A stretch of 64,000 nucleotides of DNA from positions 62,001-126,000 of the forward strand of contig JBBDXW010000041.1 of NCBI GenBank assembly GCA_040902105.1, in the 5' to 3' direction. Made by a program: the position numbers and the translations under genes. Shown piece by piece: positions 55,332 through 63,581 of the stretch. The notes below the pieces were generated by a model. The model saw only the letters and a program-made list of their open reading frames with translations. It was not told the DNA's origin and made no database searches. Within the stretch, counting starts at the first letter, position 1; the number at the start of each line of letters is the position of its first letter. This DNA is from IDS-8 sp040902105 (GTDB taxonomy: Bacteria > Pseudomonadota > Gammaproteobacteria > Steroidobacterales > Woeseiaceae).

Positions 55332-56318
55332 CTAGTTTTCCAGCCAGTCCATGCGGCTTCGCAGGCCGGCGCCCACCTTTTCTATCGGGTGGTCGAGGTC
55401 GCCCTGCATCAGCCGGCGGTATTCGGCCTGGCCGGACCGGCTTTCCTCGATCCACTGCCGCGCAAACGTGCCGTCGCGAATCTCATCGAGCACCTCCTGC
55501 ATTCTTTGCCGCACGTGCTTGTCGACGATGCGCGGCCCACGTGTAAGGTCGCCGTAGGCGGCGGTATCGCTTATGAACTCATGCATCTTGCGCAAGCCGC
55601 CTTCGTGCAGCAGGTCGACAATCAGCTTGAGTTCGTGCATGCATTCGTAATAGGCAACTTCGGGTTGGTAGCCCGCCTTGACCAGGGTCTCGAATCCGGC
55701 AACGACCAGTTCCGTCGCGCCGCCGCATAAAACAGCCTGCTCGCCGAACAGGTCGGTTTCCGTTTCTTCGGCGAAGGTTGTTTCGATGACGCCGGCGCGC
55801 GTGCCGCCAATACCTTGCGCGTAAGCAAGTGCCAGCGTCAGTGCATCGCCGGTTGCATTCCGGGCAACGGCTACCAGGCAGGGAACGCCGTGACCTTCTT
55901 CGTACTGGCGGCGAACGAGGTCGCCCGGTCCCTTGGGGGCGATGAGCACTACGTCCAGGTCGGTTCGCGGCTCGATCTGCTTGAAGTGAATGTTGAAGCC
56001 GTGTGCAAAAAGAATCGCGCATCCCTCTGGCAGCTGCGCTTCGACGGACTTGTACAGCGACGCCTGGGCCATGTCGGGCGTCAGGAAAGCGACGATGGCC
56101 GCTTCCTTGACGGCGTCGGCAGGCTCCTTCACATCAAGCCCGTCGGCTTTGGCGCGTTTCCAGCTCGCGCCATCGCGGCGCAGTCCGACGATGACATTGT
56201 GGCCGCTGTCTTTCAGGTTCAGCGCATGCGCGCGTCCCTGGCTGCCGTAGCCGAGAACCGCGATACGTTTGCCCGTGAGGCCGCTCGAATCGACGTCTGC
56301 TTCTGAATACATCTGCAT
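55332..56318 (-). CDS. ilvC: Ketol-acid reductoisomerase
   Basis: A 328-residue class I NADP enzyme. The Rossmann loop is IAVLGYGSQGRAHALNLKDS, and the metal ligands lie in ETFAEETETDLFGEQAVLCG and the ECMHELKLIVDLLHEGGL helix. Start ATG 56318 has GAAGAA ahead; 56312 is a second ATG. The open frame runs back through the leader but that part is the attenuator, not protein. It is the first structural gene of the operon. Confidence 0.96.
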   Translation of the reverse strand: MQMYSEADVDSSGLTGKRIAVLGYGSQGRAHALNLKDSGHNVIVGLRRDGASWKRAKADGLDVKEPADAVKEAAIVAFLTPDMAQASLYKSVEAQLPEGCAILFAHGFNIHFKQIEPRTDLDVVLIAPKGPGDLVRRQYEEGHGVPCLVAVARNATGDALTLALAYAQGIGGTRAGVIETTFAEETETDLFGEQAVLCGGATELVVAGFETLVKAGYQPEVAYYECMHELKLIVDLLHEGGLRKMHEFISDTAAYGDLTRGPRIVDKHVRQRMQEVLDEIRDGTFARQWIEESRSGQAEYRRLMQGDLDHPIEKVGAGLRSRMDWLEN

Positions 56319-56397
56319 TTCTTCTTTCCCCGGGGGTGATGAGTGCCTTAAGTGCTCGTGGCTACAGTTCTTCCGCTTGTCATTCGCGTGCAATATC

Positions 56398-56434
56398 AAA
56401 AAAAAACCCCACGTTCCTGTTGGAATGCGGGGTT
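56398..56434 (-). terminator. Attenuator terminator ahead of ilvC
   Basis: On the minus strand AACCCCGCATTCC (56434-56422) pairs with GGAACGTGGGGTT (56417-56405) around loop AACA, with one mismatch, and is followed by a run of nine T including the stem end. It lies between the leader peptide and ilvC, 80 bases before the gene. Confidence 0.9.
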
Positions 56435-56461
56435 TGGCGTTTGTGTTCCTGTGGCTGTCCG

Positions 56462-56560
56462 CTACCCGCTGTTTCTCCCGCCAAGGAGTACCAGCTCCAC
56501 AAGAAGCACGCCGCTTGTACGGATCGGGCGAAGCAGGGCCGGGGACGCCTTTGAACTCAT
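56462..56560 (-). CDS. BCAA operon leader peptide (attenuation)
   Basis: A 32-residue peptide MSSKASPALLRPIRTSGV then LLVELVLLGGRNSG, ending at TAG 56464-56462. It holds nine Leu/Val codons in a ten-codon stretch (V-L-L-V-E-L-V-L-L) plus one Ile, as in ilv/leu leader peptides. Its stop lies 27 bases before the terminator stem. Ribosome stalling at these codons when leucine or valine is short would prevent the terminator and allow ilvC-leuB expression. It has no Shine-Dalgarno, and the predicted transcription start is about two bases before the ATG. Confidence 0.82.
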   Translation of the reverse strand: MSSKASPALLRPIRTSGVLLVELVLLGGRNSG

Positions 56561-56568
56561 AGCGGTCG

Positions 56569-56597
56569 ATCATGTTTCATGAAAAGAACGATGTCAA
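56569..56597 (-). promoter_or_regulatory. Promoter of the ilvC-ilvA-leuA-ilvE-leuCDB operon
   Basis: On the minus strand an exact TTGACA (56597-56592), a 17-base spacer and CATGAT (56574-56569). It predicts a start near 56562, directly before the leader-peptide ATG. Confidence 0.72.
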
Positions 56598-56721
56598 CCT
56601 GCGTCATTTCAGTTACTTGTGTTACCAAATTTGATAGTTTCACTGGCAGGCAGTTGCTTAATGTAAGTTTTAAGCTGCAGCGATACGCAACAGCCTTTAT
56701 TGTCCGCGCAGGGGAGCGTCA

Positions 56722-57933
56722 ATGGATTTCGATTATTCGCCCAGGGTTGCCGCGCTTCGGGAACGGCTGACGGCCTTCATGGAAGAGTGCGTTTTGCCGA
56801 ACGAGCAGCGGTATTTCATGGCGCTTGATGAGAGCGAATCGCGCTGGATCGTTCCGCACGTTATCGAGACGTTGAAATCGAAGGCGAAGGATGTCGGGCT
56901 GTGGAATCTGTTTCTTCCGGACAGCGCATACGGACCCGGCCTGACCAATCTCGAGTATGCTCCGCTCGCCGAAATTATGGGCGGCTCGCGCATCGCTGCC
57001 GAAGTTTTCAATTGTTCCGCCCCGGACACCGGCAACATGGAAGTGCTGGTGCGTTACGGCAGCGACGAACAGAAAAAACGCTGGCTCGAACCGCTGCTGC
57101 GCGGGGAGATTCGTTCGGCATTCGCCATGACGGAACCTGGCGTGGCATCGTCGGATGCAACCAACATCCAGTCCTCGATCACCCGTGAGGGAGACGAGTA
57201 CGTTTTGAATGGACGCAAGTGGTGGATCTCAGGCGCCATGGATCCCCGCTGCAAGATCATCATCTTTATGGGCAAGAGCGCGCCGCAAGCGAGCACGCAC
57301 AGCCAACAATCGATGATCCTTGTGCCAATCGATACGCCGGGCGTCAAAATCGTCCGGTCGTTAACGGTCTACGGGTACGACGATGCGCCGCACGGACATG
57401 CGGAGATGGTTTTCGAGGACGTGCGGGTGCCGGCAGGCAATCTGTTACTTGGCGAGGGCCGCGGATTCGAAATTGCGCAGGGCAGACTGGGTCCCGGACG
57501 TATTCATCACTGCATGCGGCTGATCGGTGTTGCCGAGCGAGCGCTTGCACGTCTTTGCACGCGCGCGGGCGAGCGCATCGCGTTCGGTAAACGGCTGGCC
57601 GAACAGGGAGTGGTGCGCGAAGCGATCGCGGATTCCCGCATCGAGATAGATCAGGCACGACTCTTGACACTCCGGGCGGCCGACATGATGGACAAGGTCG
57701 GCCACAAGGCGGCCAGGGCGGAAATCGCAATGATCAAGGTCGTGGCGCCATCCATGGCGTTGCGCGTCATCGACCGGGCCGTCCAGGTACACGGTGCCGC
57801 AGGCATTTCGGCGGATTTCGGCCTCGCCGCAGCCTGGGCCGCTGCGAGAACGCTGCGGCTCGCTGACGGCCCGGACGAAGTGCATCGCATCGCGGTTGCG
57901 AAACTGGAGCTTGCGAAAACGCGGGCTCATTGA
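56722..57933 (+). CDS. Acyl-CoA dehydrogenase, ACAD10/11-like
   Basis: A 403-residue flavin enzyme oxidising acyl-CoA, with electrons going to ETF. Visible are AFAMTEPGVASSDATNIQSS (FAD and substrate loop), NGRKWWISGAMDPRCK, GRIHHCMRLIGVAERAL, and the end LADGPDEVHRIAVAKLEL, where the catalytic acid of the ACAD10/11 type is the Asp. GGGGAGCG stands before the ATG. The promoter region is shared with the divergent BCAA operon. Chain-length preference cannot be read from sequence. Confidence 0.9.
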   Translation: MDFDYSPRVAALRERLTAFMEECVLPNEQRYFMALDESESRWIVPHVIETLKSKAKDVGLWNLFLPDSAYGPGLTNLEYAPLAEIMGGSRIAAEVFNCSAPDTGNMEVLVRYGSDEQKKRWLEPLLRGEIRSAFAMTEPGVASSDATNIQSSITREGDEYVLNGRKWWISGAMDPRCKIIIFMGKSAPQASTHSQQSMILVPIDTPGVKIVRSLTVYGYDDAPHGHAEMVFEDVRVPAGNLLLGEGRGFEIAQGRLGPGRIHHCMRLIGVAERALARLCTRAGERIAFGKRLAEQGVVREAIADSRIEIDQARLLTLRAADMMDKVGHKAARAEIAMIKVVAPSMALRVIDRAVQVHGAAGISADFGLAAAWAAARTLRLADGPDEVHRIAVAKLELAKTRAH

Positions 57934-57992
57934 CCGTGCTCGCCGGACATCCTTACAATGGCGCGCCTTTTTGAGCGGCTGCATTTTATTCA

Positions 57993-58313
57993 ATGCCGAA
58001 AGTCATTTACATCACGCCGGGCGGCGAGCGCCACGAGGTTATTGTTGAAAACGGCTATTCCGTGATGGAAGGCGCGATCAACAACAATATCGACGGGATC
58101 GTCGCCGAATGCGGCGGCGCCTGCGCCTGCGCCACCTGTCACAGCTACATCGACGAGGCCTGGCTGGACAGGCTGCCGCGAATGGACGACATGGAAGACA
58201 GCATGCTCGAAGCGGCGTACGAGCGGAAATCCAACAGCCGACTGACCTGCCAAATCGAAATGAACGATGGCCTCGACGGCCTCATCGTGCACGTAGCCGA
58301 AAACGAAGCGTAG
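57993..58313 (+). CDS. Adrenodoxin-type 2Fe-2S ferredoxin
   Basis: A 106-residue ferredoxin. Cluster cysteines follow the C-x5-C-x2-C ... C pattern: ECGGACACATCHSYIDEAW and SRLTCQIEM. The acidic helix MDDMEDSMLEAAYER is the partner-docking helix of this group (putidaredoxin, terpredoxin), which serves cytochrome P450 or other oxygenases. No P450 or ferredoxin reductase is in the window, so the partner is unknown. Confidence 0.93.
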   Translation: MPKVIYITPGGERHEVIVENGYSVMEGAINNNIDGIVAECGGACACATCHSYIDEAWLDRLPRMDDMEDSMLEAAYERKSNSRLTCQIEMNDGLDGLIVHVAENEA

Positions 58314-58404
58314 CCCGCATTATTCAGGAACGGCACAACGTTTCAGCGGTGCGCTCACTGTCGGTCGTTCATGAATTATGCAGGCCAAGGGTTTCTTTTG
58401 ACGA

Positions 58405-58660
58405 CGCAGGAGTACCGTCCGGGGGTATTCCACGTGCTCAGACACGGGAAACTCGCTCGTGGAACACCCCCGGATGGTACTCCTGCTTGTGCCAGAGACC
58501 GAGGATTCCACGCGCTCAGACACGGGAAACTCGCTCGTGGAACACTCCCGGACGGTACTCCTGCTTGTGCCAGAGACCGAGGATTCCACGGGCTCAGACA
58601 CGGGAAGCTCGCTCGTGGAACACCCCCGGACGGTACTCCTGCTGGTGCCAGCGACGAGCG
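58405..58660. repeat. Palindrome followed by three 78-bp tandem repeats
   Basis: ATTCCACG begins copies at 58427, 58505 and 58583, a period of exactly 78 bases; the copies differ at a few positions. The first copy is also one half of a palindrome whose left arm (AGGAGTACCGTCC..., from 58408) pairs with GGATGGTACTCCT. Each copy keeps the core CTCAGACACGGGAA(A/G)CTCG flanked by CCACG and CGTGG. It separates the convergent ferredoxin and acyl-CoA dehydrogenase genes. Confidence 0.92.
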
Positions 58661-58706
58661 GATTCGCCTTGCGCAGCGGAAGTTCCGTGGGGCACTGCAG
58701 CGGATT

Positions 58707-59873
58707 TCACCGCAGTCCTGTCTCCAGGCGTCCGATGACCATCCGTTGTATCTCGCTGGTGCCTTCGTATATCTCGGTAATCTTGGCGTCGCGAAAATAG
58801 CGCTCCAGCGGCAGTTCCTTGCTGTAGCCCATGCCGCCGTGAATCTGCAACGCCTGGTGCGCGACGAACATCGCGGTTTCGGAGGCGAACAGCTTCGCCA
58901 GGCTGCCATACAAGGTGTTCTTGGTGCCGGTCCTCTTCGCTTCCATTTTGTTCCATGCCGCTTTGTAGATAAGCAGGCGCGAGGCCTCGATGCGCATTTT
59001 CATGTCGGCGATCTTCGCTTGAATTGCCTGAAAGCTGCCGATCTCGGAGCCGAACGCCTTGCGCTCCCGCGAATACTGCAACGCGGCGTCGTAAGCGGCT
59101 TCCGCGATTCCGAGAGCCTGAGCCGCGATGCCGATACGACCGGCATCGAGCGCCGCCATCGCAATGCGGAATCCGGCGCCGTCGTCACCGATGCGGTTGG
59201 TGACGGGGCATTGGTAATCGCTGAGCTCTATTTCGCAGGTTGCGGAGGCGCGGATACCCAGTTTCGGTTCCGTTTTGCCGCGTTGAAAACCGGGTTCATC
59301 CGCATCGATGATAAATGCGCTGATGCCGGGCGATTGGGCATCACCGCTTTCGGTGCGTGCGAACAGAACGATGTACTTGGCTACCGGGCCGGAGGTAATC
59401 CACGATTTCCTTGCATTTATCGTGTAACTGGAGCCGTCGGCGGACAGCACTGCCCGCGAACGCATCGAGGCGGCGTCTGAACCCGACTGCGGCTCCGTAA
59501 GCGCGTAAGCGCCATTGACCCGTCCGGATGCCACCGGCTCGAGAAAAGCGTGTTTCTGCGCCTCGGTACCGAATTCGAGCAAGGCCGTGCCATAAAGGGA
59601 GTTGTTTACCGAGACGATTGTTCCGTGCGCGGCGTCCGCCGCGGAAATCTCTGCGATGACCAACGCGTATGCGATCGCGTCGAATCCCGCGCCGCCGTAC
59701 TGTTCCGGGACCTCGATCCCCATGAAGCCGAGTTCACCGGCTTTGCGGATCGTTTCCGACGGGAACTCTCCACTCAAATCGAACTTCGCCGCGATTGGCG
59801 CGATCTCGTTGCGGGCGAATTCGCGCGCCGCAGCCTGAATCATTCGTTGTTCTTCGCTTAGCTCAAGGTTCAT
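58707..59873 (-). CDS. Short-chain (butyryl-type) acyl-CoA dehydrogenase
   Basis: A 388-residue flavoprotein. Visible are YALTEPQSGSDAASMRSRAV, NARKSWITSGPVAKYI, GRIGIAAQALGIAEAAYDAA, QALQIHGGMGYSKELPLERY and the catalytic Glu in EIYEGTSEIQRMVIGR, all typical of SCAD/butyryl-CoA dehydrogenases. I use ATG 59873 (MNLELSEEQRMIQ); an ATG eight codons upstream exists. Its redox partner ETF is encoded 1 kb away. Confidence 0.93.
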   Translation of the reverse strand: MNLELSEEQRMIQAAAREFARNEIAPIAAKFDLSGEFPSETIRKAGELGFMGIEVPEQYGGAGFDAIAYALVIAEISAADAAHGTIVSVNNSLYGTALLEFGTEAQKHAFLEPVASGRVNGAYALTEPQSGSDAASMRSRAVLSADGSSYTINARKSWITSGPVAKYIVLFARTESGDAQSPGISAFIIDADEPGFQRGKTEPKLGIRASATCEIELSDYQCPVTNRIGDDGAGFRIAMAALDAGRIGIAAQALGIAEAAYDAALQYSRERKAFGSEIGSFQAIQAKIADMKMRIEASRLLIYKAAWNKMEAKRTGTKNTLYGSLAKLFASETAMFVAHQALQIHGGMGYSKELPLERYFRDAKITEIYEGTSEIQRMVIGRLETGLR

Positions 59874-60231
59874 GTCGTCTCCCGCAGAACCACGCATTAT
59901 AGGTTGGCAGGGATTGCCATGGCCGGCAACCGCGCGCGCGAGGCCGTTTGACGATCAACGCCGGATGTCATGCCCCGCTCAGCGGTTTCTGGATTTAAAA
60001 AACAAACGTATTAACCAAAGGTTACAGTATATAGTTAAAGTTAAAACAACCTCTGTACCGGGCGCCGGCAACGCAGTTCGGTCAGCGCGTTTGCGCATCA
60101 CCGCTCAAAGTATTTGCAATGAGTCACGACATGACTCGCGTGCGCAATAGGCTTAAGATGCGTGGCGGCGCCTGCTCCGGTTCACGGAGACAAGCAGCGC
60201 AAATTCCCGGTTTCAGTTGCAGGAGAGTTCA
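59874..60231. other. 358-base divergent intergenic region
   Basis: No gene is visible. It holds an AT-rich tract (about 59993-60050, with TTAACCAAAGGTTA and AGTATATAGTTAAAG) far below the local GC, and an inverted repeat GAGTCA-CGACA-TGACTC near 60122. These are likely promoter or operator sequences for the divergent acyl-CoA dehydrogenase and peroxiredoxin genes, but I cannot assign -35/-10 boxes. Confidence 0.4.
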
Positions 60232-60714
60232 ATGACGATCAAGGTGGGCGACAAGATGCCTTCAGGCGTGTTCGGCGTAATGACGGACAAAGGTCCCGGA
60301 AAAATTTCGAGCGAAGAGCTGTTTGCCGGCAAGAAAGTCGTACTCGTGTCCGTTCCCGGTGCATTCACGCCGACCTGTTCCTTGAACCATCTTCCGGGTT
60401 TCGTCAGGCACGCCGATGAAATCATGACCAAGGGCGTCGACACCATCGCCTGCATGGCGGTCAACGATGTTTTTGTCATGAACGCCTGGGGCAAGGACCG
60501 CAAGGTGGAAGACAAGGTAAAGATGCTGGCCGACGGAAATGGCGAATACACGCGAGCGCTCGGTCTCGAGATGGACGGCAGCGGCTTCGGGCTCGGGGTG
60601 CGTGGTCAGCGTTTCGCCATGGTTGTGGATGACGGAATCGTAGAGCATCTCGCCGTCGAGGCACCGGGCAAATTCGAAATCAGCAAGGCGGAGGCAATCC
60701 TCGCAAGCCTCTGA
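60232..60714 (+). CDS. Prx5-type peroxiredoxin
   Basis: A 160-residue atypical 2-Cys or 1-Cys peroxiredoxin of the AhpE/Prx5 group. The active site is VPGAFTPTCSLNHLPGFV, with the peroxidatic Cys in PTC-S, and the conserved Arg is in GVRGQRFAMVVDDG. Another Cys is at DTIACMAVND. AGGAGA stands six bases before ATG 60232; a TTG five codons upstream is not needed. It reduces peroxides, and its nearness to flavin dehydrogenase genes is suggestive only. Confidence 0.93.
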   Translation: MTIKVGDKMPSGVFGVMTDKGPGKISSEELFAGKKVVLVSVPGAFTPTCSLNHLPGFVRHADEIMTKGVDTIACMAVNDVFVMNAWGKDRKVEDKVKMLADGNGEYTRALGLEMDGSGFGLGVRGQRFAMVVDDGIVEHLAVEAPGKFEISKAEAILASL

Positions 60715-60780
60715 CGTTTCGGAAACCGGCGAGTGGGTGCCCGCCGCAGCAGCCACTTGGCGCACCGCGGGCAAGCTGCT

Positions 60781-61725
60781 TTATCTCGCGAGCGCTTTCG
60801 CGAGTTCCGGCACGATCGTGAACAGATCGCCGACCAGGCCGATATCGGCGATCTCGAAAATCGGTGCATCCGCGTCCTTATTGATTGCGACGATCGTGCC
60901 GGCATCCCTGATGCCGGTCAGATGCTGTATGGCGCCCGAGATGCCGACCGCGATGTACAGCTCCGGCGCGATGATCTTGCCGGTCTGGCCCACCTGCATC
61001 TCGTTCGGGACATAGCCTGCATCCACCGCCGCGCGCGATGCACCTACTGCGGCGTTGAGCGCATCGGCGAGCTCGTAGATGATCTCGAAGTTCTCGGAAC
61101 TGCCCAGAGCGCGCCCACCCGACACCACGGTCGCTGCTGTCTGCAGGTCCGGCCGGTCCGACTTGCCGGCCTTGAGTCCGCCAAAGCGCGTATGCTGCGG
61201 CAACTCGGCCTCGACCGTCACTTTCTCGATCGCTGCGTCACCCTCGCTGCCGACTGCCTGATAGGATGCCGTGCGCACGGTAGCAACGACCGGCTGATCG
61301 GACGGGGCTTCGACCGTCAGTATGGCGTTGCCGGCATAAACGGGTCTTTTGAAGCGATGGCTGCCTTCGACGCTCATCACGTCACTGATCTGGTTGACGT
61401 TCAGCAGTCCGGCTACCCTGGCCATGAGGTCCTTGCCGAACGTGGTTGACGGCCCGAATACATACGAATATCCGCCGGCCAGCGCCGCGATTTGTGGCGC
61501 GATGACAGCAGCCAGCGCCTGCCTGTTTGCGGCATGGTCGACTTGCAGCACTTTATTGACCGAGGACAGCCTGGCTGCCTCGGCAGCGAGGTTTACGCCG
61601 TCATCGGAAAACACGGTGACATGTATTTCGGCATCCGGCAATTCGGCCGCGCACGCAACGCATCTGGCTGTGCTCTGGTTGATGGAGGTGCCGTCATGTT
61701 CGGCGATTAGCAGGACTTTTGGCAT
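60781..61725 (-). CDS. etfA: Electron transfer flavoprotein alpha subunit
   Basis: A 314-residue FAD-binding subunit. The C-terminal signature is VGQTGKIIAPELYIAVGISG with AIQHLTGIRDAGTIVAINKD, and GGRALGSSENFEIIYELADA and GASRAAVDAGYVP precede it. Its start overlaps the etfB stop by one base. It accepts electrons from acyl-CoA dehydrogenases and related flavoproteins. Confidence 0.96.
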   Translation of the reverse strand: MPKVLLIAEHDGTSINQSTARCVACAAELPDAEIHVTVFSDDGVNLAAEAARLSSVNKVLQVDHAANRQALAAVIAPQIAALAGGYSYVFGPSTTFGKDLMARVAGLLNVNQISDVMSVEGSHRFKRPVYAGNAILTVEAPSDQPVVATVRTASYQAVGSEGDAAIEKVTVEAELPQHTRFGGLKAGKSDRPDLQTAATVVSGGRALGSSENFEIIYELADALNAAVGASRAAVDAGYVPNEMQVGQTGKIIAPELYIAVGISGAIQHLTGIRDAGTIVAINKDADAPIFEIADIGLVGDLFTIVPELAKALAR

Positions 61726-62477
61726 CAGACGAGTCCTTTGGTCTTCAGCGCGGCAACCAGGCCGGCAACGTCATCGACGATCGTTCCCTTCGATCGCCGC
61801 GGCGGCGCCTCATAGGAAATTTCCCTGAGTCCGCGTGACGATTCTACCCCCAACTCGGCCACGGTTACCTGGTCGAGCGGCTTCTTCTTGGCTTTCATGA
61901 TGTCCGGAAGCTTGACGTAGCGCGGTTCGTTCAGCCGCAAATCGGTCGTCACCACAGCCGGCAAGTCGACTTCGATCGTTTCGAGCCCGGCGTCGACCTC
62001 GCGAGTTACCGTTGCCGTCGATCCGGAAAGTTCGATTTTCGACGCAAAGGTCGCCTGAGGCCGCTGCCACAGCGCGGCGAGCATCTGCCCGGTCTGATTG
62101 TTGTCATTATCGATTGCCTGCTTGCCGAGCAAGACGAGATCCGGCTTTTCCTTTTCCACCAATGCAAGAAAGATGCGCGCGATCGACAACTGGTCTACCG
62201 GTGATTCCGCCAACACCAGAATAGCCCGGTCCGCACCCATCGCCAGTCCGGTACGGAGCTGCTGCTGCGCCTCACTGCCGCCGATGGACACCACGATGAT
62301 CTCACTGGCTTCTCCGCGCTCCTTGATCCGCAGGGCTTCTTCGAGCGCGATTTCGTCGAAGGGGTTGATGCTCATTTTGACGCCGTCGGTTTCCACGCCG
62401 CTGCCGTCGGACTTGACGCGCACGCGGACGTTGAAATCGACGACGCGTTTCAAACCGACAAGTATTTTTTCCACCAA
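61725..62477 (-). CDS. etfB: Electron transfer flavoprotein beta subunit
   Basis: A 250-residue AMP-binding subunit: ILVGLKRVVDFNVRVRVKSD, MSINPFDEIALEEALRIKER, DLVLLGKQAIDNDNNQTGQM, and the recognition-loop signature LRLNEPRYVKLPDIMKAKKK. Operon etfB-etfA as usual. Confidence 0.96.
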   Translation of the reverse strand: MVEKILVGLKRVVDFNVRVRVKSDGSGVETDGVKMSINPFDEIALEEALRIKERGEASEIIVVSIGGSEAQQQLRTGLAMGADRAILVLAESPVDQLSIARIFLALVEKEKPDLVLLGKQAIDNDNNQTGQMLAALWQRPQATFASKIELSGSTATVTREVDAGLETIEVDLPAVVTTDLRLNEPRYVKLPDIMKAKKKPLDQVTVAELGVESSRGLREISYEAPPRRSKGTIVDDVAGLVAALKTKGLV

Positions 62478-62581
62478 TGACTCTCCCGATTCCTTCGCGG
62501 CGCGAGTTGCAAGCCGCGTATTGTCTCCGAGAGAATTGGTGTGTACAAGGCAAAGGAAGATCGGGCAATCGGGGCAGAACC

Positions 62582-63502
62582 GTGGCGTATGCAGATTTTC
62601 TTATCGGGATTCACGAGCTGAACGAACATCTGCAGGATGCGGAATGGCGCATCGTCGACTGTCGTTTCGAGCTGTCTCAACCGGACAAGGGTTTCTCCGA
62701 CTACCTCGACGGGCACATCCCGGGCGCCGTCTATGCACATCTGGATCGCGACCTTGCTGCGCCGCCCGCAAGCGCGGGCAACGGCAGCGGACGTCATCCG
62801 CTACCGGCCCCGGAAGTGTTTGCACGCACGCTCGGTCACTGGGGCATCAGCGAGCTCACGCCGGTCACCGTTTACGATCAGGCGGGCGGTGCCATCGCTG
62901 CGCGACTCTGGTGGATGCTTCGCTGGATGGGTCATCGATCGGTTCGCTTGCTGGACGGCGGCATTGATGCCTGGCGGCGTGCGGGGTTGCCGCTGACGAC
63001 GGACGTACGGGATGCTCCGACGGCGATCTACGCAGGCGAGCCTGACGACAGCCTGATCGTGACCACCGGCGAAGTCCTGCACGGGATCACCTCCGGATCA
63101 CGGCTGATCCTCGTCGATGCGCGCGATGCTGCGCGCTTTGAAGGAAAAACTGAGCCGATCGACCCGGTGGCCGGACACATCCCGGCGGCGCGGAATTTTC
63201 CCTTCAGTACCAGCCTCACTGCGGACGGCTGCTGGCGCTCCGGCGACGAACTCAGACGCGCCTGGTCGAACGCGTTTGGCCGGGAAGTCGCCGGTTCCAC
63301 CGGCCACGGCCGGCCGGGGGGCGCCCCGCCGGACGACTGGGCGGTGATGTGCGGTTCGGGGGTTACGGCCTGCCACCTTGCCCTATCGGCCGGACTTGCC
63401 GGGCTCCCCCAGCCGCGGCTCTACGTCGGTTCGTGGAGCGAATGGATTCGCAATCCCGCCCGCCCGGTGGCGACCGGACCCGCGGATGCGGAGCGGGGCT
63501 GA
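62582..63502 (+). CDS. sseA: 3-mercaptopyruvate-type sulfurtransferase (two rhodanese domains)
   Basis: A 306-residue enzyme with an inactive N-terminal rhodanese domain (VDCRFELSQPDKGFSDYLDG, IPGAVYAHLDRDL, GWWMLRWMGH-like) and an active C-terminal one with CGSGVTACHLALSAG, the CGSGVTA loop of mercaptopyruvate sulfurtransferases. I use GTG 62582 (MAYADFLIGIHEL); the open frame runs 35 codons upstream into the divergent etfB promoter region. Confidence 0.9.
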   Translation: MAYADFLIGIHELNEHLQDAEWRIVDCRFELSQPDKGFSDYLDGHIPGAVYAHLDRDLAAPPASAGNGSGRHPLPAPEVFARTLGHWGISELTPVTVYDQAGGAIAARLWWMLRWMGHRSVRLLDGGIDAWRRAGLPLTTDVRDAPTAIYAGEPDDSLIVTTGEVLHGITSGSRLILVDARDAARFEGKTEPIDPVAGHIPAARNFPFSTSLTADGCWRSGDELRRAWSNAFGREVAGSTGHGRPGGAPPDDWAVMCGSGVTACHLALSAGLAGLPQPRLYVGSWSEWIRNPARPVATGPADAERG

Positions 63503-63581
63503 ACTTAATCCGGCGCGGCTCAGTCCAATTGGCTCATTCCGCGTGAATCCTGGCATTTTGATCTGACGGAATCACAACGTT

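Noticed and set aside
58427..58660. Regular repeats that might suggest CRISPR
   Set aside because: The 78-bp units are continuous with no unique spacers and no cas genes are near.
58371..59480. 369-codon plus-strand open frame with a repeated 26-residue motif
   Set aside because: It is antisense to the acyl-CoA dehydrogenase gene and begins in the 78-bp repeats, whose period keeps the frame open. No homology.
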